NCBI GenBank assembly: GCA_963706515.1
Contig: CAVPMW010000017.1
Span: 248,001 to 312,000, forward strand
Source: CAVPMW01 sp963706515
Lineage (GTDB): Bacteria > Chloroflexota > Anaerolineae > Anaerolineales > UBA4823
Direction of reading: 5' to 3'
DNA length: 64,000 nucleotides
The first letter of the stretch is position 1. Each line of letters opens with the position of its first letter. The notes beneath the pieces are model-generated. The model was not told the DNA's origin, did no database searches, and saw only the letters and a program-made list of their open reading frames with translations. The translations under genes and the position numbers were made by a program. Below are positions 9,417 through 18,004 of this stretch, one piece after another.

Positions 9417-10259
9417 CTACAGCAGATGGTTCTTAAGTTCGTCTACGCTGGTGAATGAACCGGCGCTGGCGTCCGTACTGCGTAAGGTGACTCTCAACCG
9501 CTTGCCTGGGTGGTTTGTGGGAGTACGGTCTTTTAACGGGTAGAAATAGTCCATCGATTGGGTCAGCCGCTGCTGAATTTGCTCACTCAAGGCATCCTGG
9601 TGGCTGGTGCGGGTAAAAATGATCAAGTGATGCGAACCCAATTGCCCGACAAAATCGCTTACCTGGCTGGATTCGCGGACGATGTTGCGCACCATCAGGC
9701 TGATCGCCCGCATAACGTCATCTGAGGCGACAAACCCGTACGCTTCATGAAATGCGTCCAGGTTATCAAGGCGCACGATCAGGATCGCCCAATCCGGATT
9801 CACCAGGCATTCACGCAGGCGTTCGTCAACCAGCGCGCCCTCGGGCAATCCGGTAACCGGATTCGTCAGGGAGCCTTCCGCTACGCGGCGCAGGGCATTG
9901 CGCACCCGCAGGCGCAGCTCCTGGATATCGAACGGCTTGGTGATGTAATCGTCTGCTCCCAACTCGAGTCCCTGCAGCCGGTCGGAGCGGTTTCGTTTTT
10001 CGGTCAGGAACAGGATCGGCAGCTCTTTTGTGCGCCGGTTGGAGCGCAAACGCCGGGCGACTTCATATCCATCGAAATCGGGCAGGCGAATGTCCAATAT
10101 TACCAGGTTTGGCAGGCAAGATTGCGCCAGCTGAATAGCTTGCTCGCCGCCATACGCATTGAATACTTCATAGCCTTGAACGCGGAAATAAGCCTCCAGC
10201 ATATCCGCGACATCAACGTCGTCTTCAACGATCAGCAGGGATGGCTTCTCTTCCGCCAC
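9417..10259 (-). CDS. Response regulator with a degenerate GGDEF domain
   Basis: 280 residues. The N-terminal receiver (1-~120) has the acidic pair EDD near residue 12, phospho-acceptor Asp56 in LVILDIRLPD, a Thr in LFLTEK and the conserved Lys in YITKPFD. After TNPVTGLP the second half has diguanylate-cyclase character, but the GGDEF signature is replaced by GQLGSHHL, so catalysis is unlikely and the domain is probably a binding or output module. It is first downstream of the V4R and Roadblock genes (9-bp gap), implying one signalling operon. Confidence 0.85.
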   Translation of the reverse strand: MAEEKPSLLIVEDDVDVADMLEAYFRVQGYEVFNAYGGEQAIQLAQSCLPNLVILDIRLPDFDGYEVARRLRSNRRTKELPILFLTEKRNRSDRLQGLELGADDYITKPFDIQELRLRVRNALRRVAEGSLTNPVTGLPEGALVDERLRECLVNPDWAILIVRLDNLDAFHEAYGFVASDDVMRAISLMVRNIVRESSQVSDFVGQLGSHHLIIFTRTSHQDALSEQIQQRLTQSMDYFYPLKDRTPTNHPGKRLRVTLRSTDASAGSFTSVDELKNHLL

Positions 10260-10268
10260 GAATTGTAC

Positions 10269-10904
10269 CTAACTAATGGGAACCTTGGGGATCACGAAGT
10301 CGCAGGTGGGGTTGGACATAGCGACGCAGCGGATCTCGGTCACGCGAAACTCATTTCCACCTGAGAGCCATTTTAAGCCCCCCTGAAGCAATCCAACAGC
10401 TATGAAGCATACCGGCTTATCCGAATCGTTGCGCCCCCAGCATACCGGGCAGCGATGGATGGTGTACAGGAAATCCGTTTCCCGCTCTTCGACGGTTGAG
10501 TACTGGTCGCTGATTTGGCTGAAGATGCGCGCCATCGCCGGGATGCCGATGCGCATTTTCGCTGAAAGGGGCAGGACTTTAAATGCCAGGTCGCCTGCAC
10601 CAGCCAACGCCCCGAAATTGCGCAGCGAATCGGCGAACGCGGCGCGGCCGGCACGCAGAGCCAGCCCTCGCCCGCCGCGTGGACCATACATCTCTTCGAG
10701 AGCGAGGTTGATCGCAGAAAAATCGGCAAAGTTAAATTGCCTTTCAAGATTATCGGGAGGGTAGTGGTCGATCATCTGGGGAAGATGAGCCAGATTTAAA
10801 ATTGCATTCAGGCCGTTCTTACCCATCACCTCTTCGAGTGATTTTATGGCAATTAAAGCGATTTTGTTTGCGTAGTTATAGGGGGATTGAGGAATGGGAT
10901 CCAT
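10269..10904 (-). CDS. V4R (4-vinyl reductase-like) small-molecule binding protein
   Basis: 211 residues with the V4R/hydrocarbon-binding fold seen in the C-terminal two thirds (HRCPVCWGR, then a Cys pair in EIRCVAMSNPTCDFVI). V4R domains sense ligands in regulators and occur in bacteriochlorophyll synthesis and trafficking homologues. Four conserved cysteines could bind metal. Between Roadblock and receiver genes with gaps of only 12 and 9 bp, a sensor role in one module is the best inference; the ligand is unknown. Confidence 0.75.
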   Translation of the reverse strand: MDPIPQSPYNYANKIALIAIKSLEEVMGKNGLNAILNLAHLPQMIDHYPPDNLERQFNFADFSAINLALEEMYGPRGGRGLALRAGRAAFADSLRNFGALAGAGDLAFKVLPLSAKMRIGIPAMARIFSQISDQYSTVEERETDFLYTIHRCPVCWGRNDSDKPVCFIAVGLLQGGLKWLSGGNEFRVTEIRCVAMSNPTCDFVIPKVPIS

Positions 10905-10916
10905 GATCGTTGCTCG

Positions 10917-11315
10917 TTACAGGAGTTTCGCCAACGCTTCGGTAGCCCGGCGCATATCCAGTAAAATAAGACCCAGTTTTGCCTGCTCGCGGGCCAGGGC
11001 TGTGAGGACTGCTTCATCGCCAACGGACATCAGAATTACGTAGCCTTCTTCACCCTTGATGTATACCTGACTTAATACACCCCGTCCCAGCTCGCTCGCG
11101 ATCCGGTCGCCAAGGGAAAGCATGGCAGCCGACATCGCCGAAACCCGGTCCTCTTCAACGCCTTGCGGCAGAGCAGAGGCGATGCTCAAGCCATCGACGC
11201 TCACCACTGCGGAAGCCTCGATATCCGGGGATGAAGCTTGCAAGTCGCGCAACCTGTCTACCATCAATTGAGCTCGTGACTTGGTTAAGGGGGTGTCTCT
11301 CTCACGGAGGATCAT
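10917..11315 (-). CDS. Roadblock/LC7 domain protein (MglB-like)
   Basis: 132 residues matching the Roadblock/LC7 fold: an N-terminal helix, then ASAVVSVDGLSIASALP, a central helix LGDRIASELGRG, EGYVILMSVG and a C-terminal helix. Bacterial members act as regulators or GTPase-activating partners of small Ras-like GTPases such as MglA. No MglA-type GTPase gene is in view. It is the first gene of a minus-strand set with the V4R and response regulator genes. Confidence 0.82.
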   Translation of the reverse strand: MILRERDTPLTKSRAQLMVDRLRDLQASSPDIEASAVVSVDGLSIASALPQGVEEDRVSAMSAAMLSLGDRIASELGRGVLSQVYIKGEEGYVILMSVGDEAVLTALAREQAKLGLILLDMRRATEALAKLL

Positions 11316-11639
11316 CGTTTATCAGCTTTATGCATCAAAAAATGGCAAATTTTTTTCGTTTATCAATAGATTAAGCGTTTTATATTGCAGCCTAACTGTA
11401 GCACAGCGACCAGAAAGTGTCAAGAAGTACAGTCAACAAAATCTTAAGCGATCACTTATCGGAATAGTTAGGGCCATGCTATAATTTTCACACGATAAAA
11501 GGGTACTCCCTAAGTTGTCCGACGCATGCAAACCGCTGAAAACAATATTGATTAATCGGTGCTCTAACTGGCGGTTTGCTCAGTTGCAAGAAAGACGCCA
11601 AAAACTCAAATAACCGGTTCCAGGCGCGAGGAGCTCTTA
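11316..11639. other. Divergent intergenic region between Roadblock and ABC importer genes
   Basis: AT-richer than its surroundings and without a credible gene. A TATAAT hexamer at 11480-11485 on the + strand may be a -10 box for the importer, but no good -35 is visible. An inverted repeat GCAAACCGC (11528-11536) / GCGGTTTGC (11571-11579) lies between it and the start codon and could be an operator or leader stem. I looked for a TPP riboswitch core and did not find one. Confidence 0.4.
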
Positions 11640-12623
11640 ATGAATAAAAGCAGCTTTAAAATAAGTGCGATTATATTAATACTGTCACTCCTGATACTCT
11701 TCCTCTCGGGTTGTTCATCTTTAAATAAGCCAACCTCTGCACCAACCCAGGAGGCAGCAACCTTGAAGATCGCCATCCTGCCGATATTGGACAGCTTCCC
11801 AATCCGCGTAGCCCAAAAAGAAGGCTTGTTTGAAAAAAATGGCGTCAAGGTCGAGCTGATTCCCGTCCAGTCTGCCCCGGAACGCGACCAGGTGGTTTCA
11901 GCCGGTCAGGCTGACGGGATGATCAATGAGGTGCTTTCGACGATGTTCTACAACAAGGATAAGCCGCGCGTAGAGATCGTTCGTTTCGCCCGGGCAGCCA
12001 GTCCAGAAGCATCCTTGTTCAGCATCGTGGCCTCGGCGAAGAGCGGTATCAGCGATGCAAACGGCCTGAAAGGGGAAGAGATTGGCATCTCGGAAGGAAC
12101 GGTCATCGAATACCTAACTGACCGCTTACTGGAAAAAGAAGGATTCAAACCAGAAGAGATAAAAACAATTGCAATTCCCAAGATTCCCGACCGGCTGGCA
12201 TTGATCATCAATGGCGATGTGGCTGCGGGGATGCTTCCTGAGCCGCTGCCGGCTCAGGCGGTTGCGCAGGGAGCCAAGGTAGTAGTTTCGGATACCAGCC
12301 ATCCGGATTTAAGCTACAGCACGATTGCATTCCGCAATGAAGTAATCGAACAGCATCCAGAAGCCGTCCGAGCCTTCCTGGCAGCTCTCGAGCAGGCAGT
12401 GCAGAAGATTAATGCGAATCCGGATAGTTATAAGCAGCTGCTCGCTGACGAACAGCTCATCCCGCCGCCCTTGCTGGCAAGTTACAAAATCCCGCAGATG
12501 ACTACTGCTGGCGTTCCCAGCAAGGACCAGTGGAATGATGTGTTAGACTGGGCTAAGGGGAAGGGATTGCTGGATAAAGATGTCAGCTATGACTCATCCG
12601 TGAATCCATCCTTCTTGCCTTAG
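11640..12623 (+). CDS. ABC importer substrate-binding lipoprotein (NMT1/THI5-like)
   Basis: A 327-residue extracytoplasmic solute-binding protein with a lipobox ending at Cys25 (LFLSGC) and an Ala/Thr/Pro linker. The fold matches SsuA/TauA/NMT1-type binders (LKIAILPILDSFPIRVAQKEGLF near the start, then GQADGMINE and the C-terminal DVLDWAKGKGLLDKD). Possible ligands include thiamine precursors, sulfonates or nitrate-type compounds; sequence alone does not decide. ATPase and permease follow at once, so this is a complete three-gene importer. Confidence 0.86.
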   Translation: MNKSSFKISAIILILSLLILFLSGCSSLNKPTSAPTQEAATLKIAILPILDSFPIRVAQKEGLFEKNGVKVELIPVQSAPERDQVVSAGQADGMINEVLSTMFYNKDKPRVEIVRFARAASPEASLFSIVASAKSGISDANGLKGEEIGISEGTVIEYLTDRLLEKEGFKPEEIKTIAIPKIPDRLALIINGDVAAGMLPEPLPAQAVAQGAKVVVSDTSHPDLSYSTIAFRNEVIEQHPEAVRAFLAALEQAVQKINANPDSYKQLLADEQLIPPPLLASYKIPQMTTAGVPSKDQWNDVLDWAKGKGLLDKDVSYDSSVNPSFLP

Positions 12624-12642
12624 GCAAATTTCAAATGAAGCG

Positions 12643-13401
12643 ATGATCGAGCTGAAGTCCCTGACCTTCGGCTACAAGGATCACCCACCTATCTTCCTCG
12701 ATTTCAACTGGTTGATTAGATCGGGTGAAGCCTGGGCAGTTCTAGGACCTTCTGGCGGTGGAAAGACGACTCTGCTCTATATCCTGGCAGGGCTACTGCT
12801 CCCATCACGCGGAGAGGTCCGGGTAGATGAGCAGCTCATCAAGCGACCACGACCCCAGACCGGGTTGATTTTACAAGAGTACGGCTTGCTCCCCTGGGCG
12901 ACCGTTCAGCAGAACGCAGGACTGGGTATGACGGTCCGTTCCTTCTACGGACCGGATGGTAAACATGCGCCGGCTGATTTCAAGCCAGGGACGGACGTAG
13001 ACGCCTGGCTGGAACGGCTGGGGATTGCTGAGATCAAAGATAAATACCCCAGCCAAATATCGGGTGGTCAGCGCCAACGGACGGCGATCGCCCGTACCCT
13101 GACGCTGCGCCCCGATATCCTGCTGATGGACGAGCCATTCTCCTCGCTGGATGCCCCCACCCGTGAAGGGCTGCAAGACCTGGTTCTTGAGCTGAAAGAA
13201 GAGCAGAATTTTACCCTGGTACTGGTCACTCACACCATCGAAGAAGCTGCCTATATCGGTAAGAAGATCTTGATGCTGGGAAAGGCGCCCATCAGCGAAG
13301 CGCATATCATCGAAAATACCGGCTCTGGAACCCCCGGATTTCGGGCGAGCGAAGAGTACAGTGAGCTGATCCACGAGCTGCGCAATCGTATGGAGGCATG
13401 A
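12643..13401 (+). CDS. ABC importer ATP-binding protein
   Basis: 252 residues of the SsuB/TauB/NrtD class. Walker A is GPSGGGKTT, Q-loop LILQEYGLLPWATV, signature SGGQRQR, Walker B ILLMDEPF followed by SSLDA, and H-loop LVTHTIEEA. It lies 19 bp after the binding protein and overlaps the permease by 4 bp (ATGA). It energises uptake of the ligand held by the upstream lipoprotein. Confidence 0.92.
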   Translation: MIELKSLTFGYKDHPPIFLDFNWLIRSGEAWAVLGPSGGGKTTLLYILAGLLLPSRGEVRVDEQLIKRPRPQTGLILQEYGLLPWATVQQNAGLGMTVRSFYGPDGKHAPADFKPGTDVDAWLERLGIAEIKDKYPSQISGGQRQRTAIARTLTLRPDILLMDEPFSSLDAPTREGLQDLVLELKEEQNFTLVLVTHTIEEAAYIGKKILMLGKAPISEAHIIENTGSGTPGFRASEEYSELIHELRNRMEA

Positions 13402-14144
13402 TGAAAAAACGCCAGCTGTTGTGGGCAACACTCGTATTATTGCTGATTTGGGAGATCGCTGCCTTGCTCCTGGACGAGCCTATCCTGCCCACACCGGTCC
13501 AGGTAGCGCAGGTATTCGTTCAAGAGCTCTTGTACGGGCAGCTGCTGGGTCATTTCTTGATCAGCTTCTGGCGGGTGATTGCCAGCATCTTCCTGGCGAT
13601 CCTGGCGGCGGTGCCGCTGGGGTTAGTTTTAGGCCAATCGAAGCGGCTCAATTCGCTCTCGGCTCCATTTATATACATCCTCTACCCGATCCCGAAGATT
13701 GTATTGGTGCCGATCATCCTGCTCCTGTTTGGGATTGGGGACCTGGCTAAGATCATGATCATATTCCTTATCCTTTTCTTCCAGATCCTCGTACTGGTAC
13801 GCGACCAGGCAGCGACGATCCGGGGTGAGCTGGTCCAGAGTGTGCGCAGCCTGGGAGCTGGAAGGAGGGCGCTGTTCCGCTACGTTTACTGGCCGGCAAG
13901 CCTTCCAGCTATCCTGACCGCAATCCGCCAGTCCGTCGGTTCAGCGATCGCTGTGCTGTACATCGCGGAGCTGATTGCGACCCGCAAGGGGCTGGGCTAC
14001 TATATCTATCTGAATGGCAGCACATTATTCAATTACGCGGCGATGTACGCGGGTATTGTGGCGGTCAGCCTGATGGGGATGTTTCTATATTATTTTGTGG
14101 ATTGGCTGGAAAGGCGTGCCTGCCGCTGGGAATTCCTCGACTGA
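13398..14144 (+). CDS. ABC importer permease
   Basis: 248 residues with about six membrane helices and the BPD-transport motif between helices 4 and 5 (SVRSLGAGRRALFRYVYWPASLPAI), which docks to the ATPase. The type is SsuC/TauC. The start ATGA overlaps the stop of the ATPase gene. The stop codon directly abuts the stop of convergent menA with no spacing, so the two transcripts share a terminator region. Confidence 0.9.
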   Translation: MMKKRQLLWATLVLLLIWEIAALLLDEPILPTPVQVAQVFVQELLYGQLLGHFLISFWRVIASIFLAILAAVPLGLVLGQSKRLNSLSAPFIYILYPIPKIVLVPIILLLFGIGDLAKIMIIFLILFFQILVLVRDQAATIRGELVQSVRSLGAGRRALFRYVYWPASLPAILTAIRQSVGSAIAVLYIAELIATRKGLGYYIYLNGSTLFNYAAMYAGIVAVSLMGMFLYYFVDWLERRACRWEFLD

Positions 14145-15074
14145 TTAGATAATCGCGGTGATGCCCAGTCCCAGAGCGTACAAAACGCTGAAAAGCAGCG
14201 CCAGGCGCCCGGTTCCCGCCAGGACAGGATTCAGCTGGCGACCGGTATCGCGCCATATCTTGCGTATGAGAGCGACAGCCAGGGGCAGTGAGAGCAGAGA
14301 CAGGCAGGCCCACCAGGGCGAGACGCCTGCCAGGCTCAATAGCGGCGGTAAGAGATACGCAATAATCAAGCAGGACAGGTACTCGATCCGGGTCCCTTTT
14401 ACTCCCAGGCGGACTGCCAGAGTGTGCTTTCCGGCAGCCCGGTCGGTGTGGATATCGCGCAGATTGTTGACGACCAGGATGGCGGTGATCAGCAGACCGA
14501 CTGAGATCGAAGACCAGGCAGCCAGCGGAGCGAGCTGCAGCGCCTGCACGTAATACGTCCCACAGACTGCCACCGGTCCGAAAAATAGGAAGACGAAGAC
14601 TTCACCCAGACCATAATAGCCTAAAGGAAATGGTCCACCGGTGTAAGCAATCGCTGCCAGGATCGCACAGATACCAACCACAACAATCGCCCAACCGGAA
14701 ACCCAGGTGAGGTAAAGCCCGAGCAGGGCAGCCAGGCTGAAAACCAGCCAGGTGCCTGCAATGACTTCACCTGGCGGCAACAGACCGGCCTGGGTAACCC
14801 GGGTTGGGCCGAGACGATCTGGGTTATCTGCCCCTTTGCGAAAATCAAAGACGTCATTGGAGAGGTTCGCCCCAATCTGCAGGAGAATGGCAGCCAGCAG
14901 CGCTGCCAGAGCGGGCATTGGCTGGAATTTTCCATCCAGAAAGGCTACGCCCGTCCCCAGGATGACCGGGGAGGCCGCTGCCGGAAGGGTTTTCGGTCGT
15001 ATCGCCAGAATCCAGGCGTCTTTCTTCGAGATGGGGTGGATAGCTGAGGCAGGCTGAGTCACACTGCTCTCCAA
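14145..15074 (-). CDS. menA: 1,4-dihydroxy-2-naphthoate polyprenyltransferase
   Basis: MenA joins the polyprenyl chain to dihydroxynaphthoate, making demethylmenaquinone. The 309-residue UbiA-superfamily membrane protein has the first Asp-rich motif NDVFDFRKGADN and the second in NNLRDIHTDRAAGKHTLAVRLG, both for Mg-pyrophosphate binding, plus about 8-9 membrane helices. RPKTLPAAASPVILG near the start is typical of MenA rather than UbiA. It indicates menaquinone-based respiration, in line with the FeS oxidoreductase at 18 kb. Confidence 0.92.
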   Translation of the reverse strand: MESSVTQPASAIHPISKKDAWILAIRPKTLPAAASPVILGTGVAFLDGKFQPMPALAALLAAILLQIGANLSNDVFDFRKGADNPDRLGPTRVTQAGLLPPGEVIAGTWLVFSLAALLGLYLTWVSGWAIVVVGICAILAAIAYTGGPFPLGYYGLGEVFVFLFFGPVAVCGTYYVQALQLAPLAAWSSISVGLLITAILVVNNLRDIHTDRAAGKHTLAVRLGVKGTRIEYLSCLIIAYLLPPLLSLAGVSPWWACLSLLSLPLAVALIRKIWRDTGRQLNPVLAGTGRLALLFSVLYALGLGITAII

Positions 15075-15239
15075 ATAATAATGATATGAGAAATATGCCT
15101 GCTTACAGCAGGCTGAAGGTTTGTACTAGTATAATCGGTGTTGATGCCCTGGTAAAATATAAAAAAGCGGCGACCGCAATTTCATCATCCAGCGCATTCG
15201 AAATACTTCTGGGGAGATGTAAGGCATACACAAATCTAA

Positions 15240-16425
15240 ATGATCAAGCTTATTAAATATTGTTACATCCTGATTATATTGGCTGCATTCATCAGTATTA
15301 ATCCGGTGAAGGCGTCCGCGGGGACGTCACCCATCCCGGATGATCCAGCTGTCCTGTGCTTACCCGGAATTTACCTGATCAACCCGGGAAATTGTAATCC
15401 GGACGGGCCATCCTCTTACCTGACGCGCATGGCGCAAGAAGGCATCACCTTACCTTTGAAAGGATTGCCTGCGAGCAAACCGGATAAAGCGCTGACCCAG
15501 GTAGATTTACATTACGGGATCGTGCGCACCAAGAGCGCGCCCGTGTATTCCAGCGTCGAAGATGCGCTGAATGCCGCCAAGCGCAATGCTGTCCGCCATA
15601 TCGAAGCGCCATTCAGCTATATATCTTACACGGATGAAGTAATGGTCGATGGCAAACGTTTTTACCAGATCGAGCCGGGCAGCTGGATGACTGCGAATGA
15701 TATCTCTCGCATTGGCTCATTTTCACAATTCCAGGGAGTAACTTTCAGTCGTACCCCGGACAATGGCTTCGGCTGGGTTTTATCTTACCTGAGCGCAACC
15801 CCGGTAGAGAGTAAGCAGACCCCGGGATATGCAAAGTCAGATTACACCGGGCATGTTTTCCAGCCTCTCGAACTGGTCCAGATCTATGAAACTAAGAAAG
15901 TAAATGACGCGGATTGGGTAATGATCGCTCCGGATGAATGGCTGCCGAAACGGGTGGTAGCCGGCGTCACTCCCAATACCTACTCCGCCGGCAGGGGTCA
16001 CCGGAGATCGCTGGATCGAAGTCAACCTTTACCAGCAGACGATCTCTGTCTACGACCACCGCCAGCTTGTGTATGCCACGATCATGGCCAGCGGTCTGGA
16101 GCCGCTGTGGACAAAGCCGGGCGTATTTCAAATTTACGAGAAATATCAATCAGCTATGATGCGCGGCGCGTTTGATAATGGCTCAGATGCCTATTACCTG
16201 GAAGACGTACCCTGGACCATGTATTTTGATGGCGCCCGGGCATTGCACGGGGCTTACTGGCGGGCTAACCTGGGCTTTCCACAATCGCATGGCTGCGTGA
16301 ACATGACTGTCGGAGATGCTCATTGGCTGTTTGATTGGGCAAAAGAGGGGGACTGGGTTTATGTCTGGGATCCATCAGGGAAAACACCCACCGATCCGAG
16401 CGTTTACGGTGAAGGCGGGGCTTAG
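15240..16425 (+). CDS. Secreted L,D-transpeptidase (YkuD), frame broken once
   Basis: About 395 residues. A signal peptide (~1-26) is followed by an N-terminal region with SH3-like character and a C-terminal YkuD domain. The active site is HGAYWRANLGFPQSHGCVNM, with catalytic Cys and His. Such enzymes make 3-3 peptidoglycan crosslinks or anchor proteins. The frame changes once near 15981-15990 (TACTCCGCCG): PNT before, then PAGVTGDRWIEVNLYQ in the next frame, continuing to the stop at 16425. The catalytic half is intact. Confidence 0.86.
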
Positions 16426-16485
16426 CTCCCCTTATCACCCTAACGAGCACTGCGCTCCGGGAAAAATTTATAGATTATCCGAGAG

Positions 16486-17895
16486 ATGTCGATGCGGATT
16501 CGCCTCGCACTAATCCTCAGCTTGCTTATTCTCCTGGCATGCAAGACGGTCACATCTTCTTGGACGGTCCCGCCCAGCGCGACCCCAACCCCAGAGCCGC
16601 CCACGCTCACCTCGACGCTGACGCCAACTCGGACTGCCACGCTGCAGGCACCAACTGCGACGCCGACCTTACGAAAACCCACCCCGACCGAGGTAGTACC
16701 TACATCGACCCTCACGCCGACGCCTGGCACGCGAGAAGTGCGGCTCTCGACTTCAGGTCAACTGCAGGTATTTGAGGCATTATGGAATATCGTCAATAAA
16801 GAATATTTATATCCAGATTTCAATGGGCTGGATTGGGCGTCGCTTCACGCTGAGCTCCACAAGAAAATTCAAGCGGGGATGTCCACCGAGGATTTTTACC
16901 GGGGCATGTACGAGCTGATCCGCAGCCTGGGGGATGACCACTCAACATTTTTTTCTCCAAAGCAAGCTGAGTCAGAGGCTGAGCAATTCAAAGGGAGCTA
17001 TGATTATACGGGAATAGGGATCTTCCACGTGCTTATCCCCGAACGAAGTCTGGTCTCCATCGTTGCTGTTTTCCCAGGCAGCCCGGCGGAGCAAGCCGGG
17101 TTGCACATCCACGATAATGTCCTTGAAGTGAACGGCAAACCGATCCTCGACGCCAACAACCTCCGAACAGGCGATATCCTCGGTCCGCCGGGAACCTCAC
17201 TTACCCTGACAGTACAGACGGCTGGCGGACAGCCCCGTCAAATCGTACTGGAAAGAGAGAAAATAACCGCAGAGCTGCCTCTGCCAAATTGGACGTTGCT
17301 ATCGCCGCAAGGCAAACGTATTGGCTACATTCTCCTGCCGACGTTCAATGACGAGACGATCGGGGAGCAGTTCAAATCGGTGCTGAGGGCGATGGAATTT
17401 GAGCAAAAATTGGATGGCTTAATCCTCGACAACCGCGTTAATTCGGGGGGAGCGGATCGCGTGGCTTACAATGTCCTGTCTAATTTTACGAATGGCACCG
17501 TGGGGGCTTTCGTCGGGCGGAACAAGGAGAAACCGGTCAGAATCGTGGCGAACGATCTGCTGGGATCCCAGAAGATCCCGCTGGTTGTGCTGGTAGGCGA
17601 CCAAACGGTGAGCTTCGGGGAGATTTTCACTGGAATTCTGCAGGACGCTCAACGCGCCTACGTCATCGGTGACACGACAGGTGGGAATGTAGAGCTGCTT
17701 GCGGTATATTCATTCCGGGATGGTTCAGTCTTGTGGATTGCCCAGGACAAATTCCGTCCAGCCCATCATCCGGATTGGGATTGGGAGAAAACCGGCATCC
17801 TCCCCGACCTCCAGGTGCATACAGAGTGGGATCAAATCTCAGTGGATAACGACCCGGCAGTTGACGCAGCGCTGCAACATTTCGACCAGCAGTAG
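16486..17895 (+). CDS. C-terminal processing protease-like S41 peptidase, lipoprotein
   Basis: 469 residues. A lipobox ends at Cys19 (LLILLAC), followed by a Thr/Pro-rich linker of ~60 residues. Then come an N-terminal helical segment, a PDZ domain (IVAVFPGSPAEQAGLHIHDNV) and the S41 core (GYILLPTFNDE, LILDNRVNSGG, GDQTVSFGEIF with the likely catalytic Ser, DTTGGN). The usual Ser/Lys dyad has Ser at SFGE; the Lys is uncertain. It acts on the outer face of the membrane. Target unknown. Confidence 0.86.
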   Translation: MSMRIRLALILSLLILLACKTVTSSWTVPPSATPTPEPPTLTSTLTPTRTATLQAPTATPTLRKPTPTEVVPTSTLTPTPGTREVRLSTSGQLQVFEALWNIVNKEYLYPDFNGLDWASLHAELHKKIQAGMSTEDFYRGMYELIRSLGDDHSTFFSPKQAESEAEQFKGSYDYTGIGIFHVLIPERSLVSIVAVFPGSPAEQAGLHIHDNVLEVNGKPILDANNLRTGDILGPPGTSLTLTVQTAGGQPRQIVLEREKITAELPLPNWTLLSPQGKRIGYILLPTFNDETIGEQFKSVLRAMEFEQKLDGLILDNRVNSGGADRVAYNVLSNFTNGTVGAFVGRNKEKPVRIVANDLLGSQKIPLVVLVGDQTVSFGEIFTGILQDAQRAYVIGDTTGGNVELLAVYSFRDGSVLWIAQDKFRPAHHPDWDWEKTGILPDLQVHTEWDQISVDNDPAVDAALQHFDQQ

Positions 17896-18004
17896 GGGCA
17901 ATTTTTTATCTTCCGGCTTATGGTAAACTTTAGTCAGAACCCGCTTTAGGAGCATTTGATTCCTGGCATGCAGCGCACATTGATTCTCACGGCAGGAGGG
18001 GAAC

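Noticed and set aside
11316..11639. Possible TPP riboswitch before the NMT1/THI5-like importer
   Set aside because: The conserved CUGAGA and the second half of the aptamer are absent.
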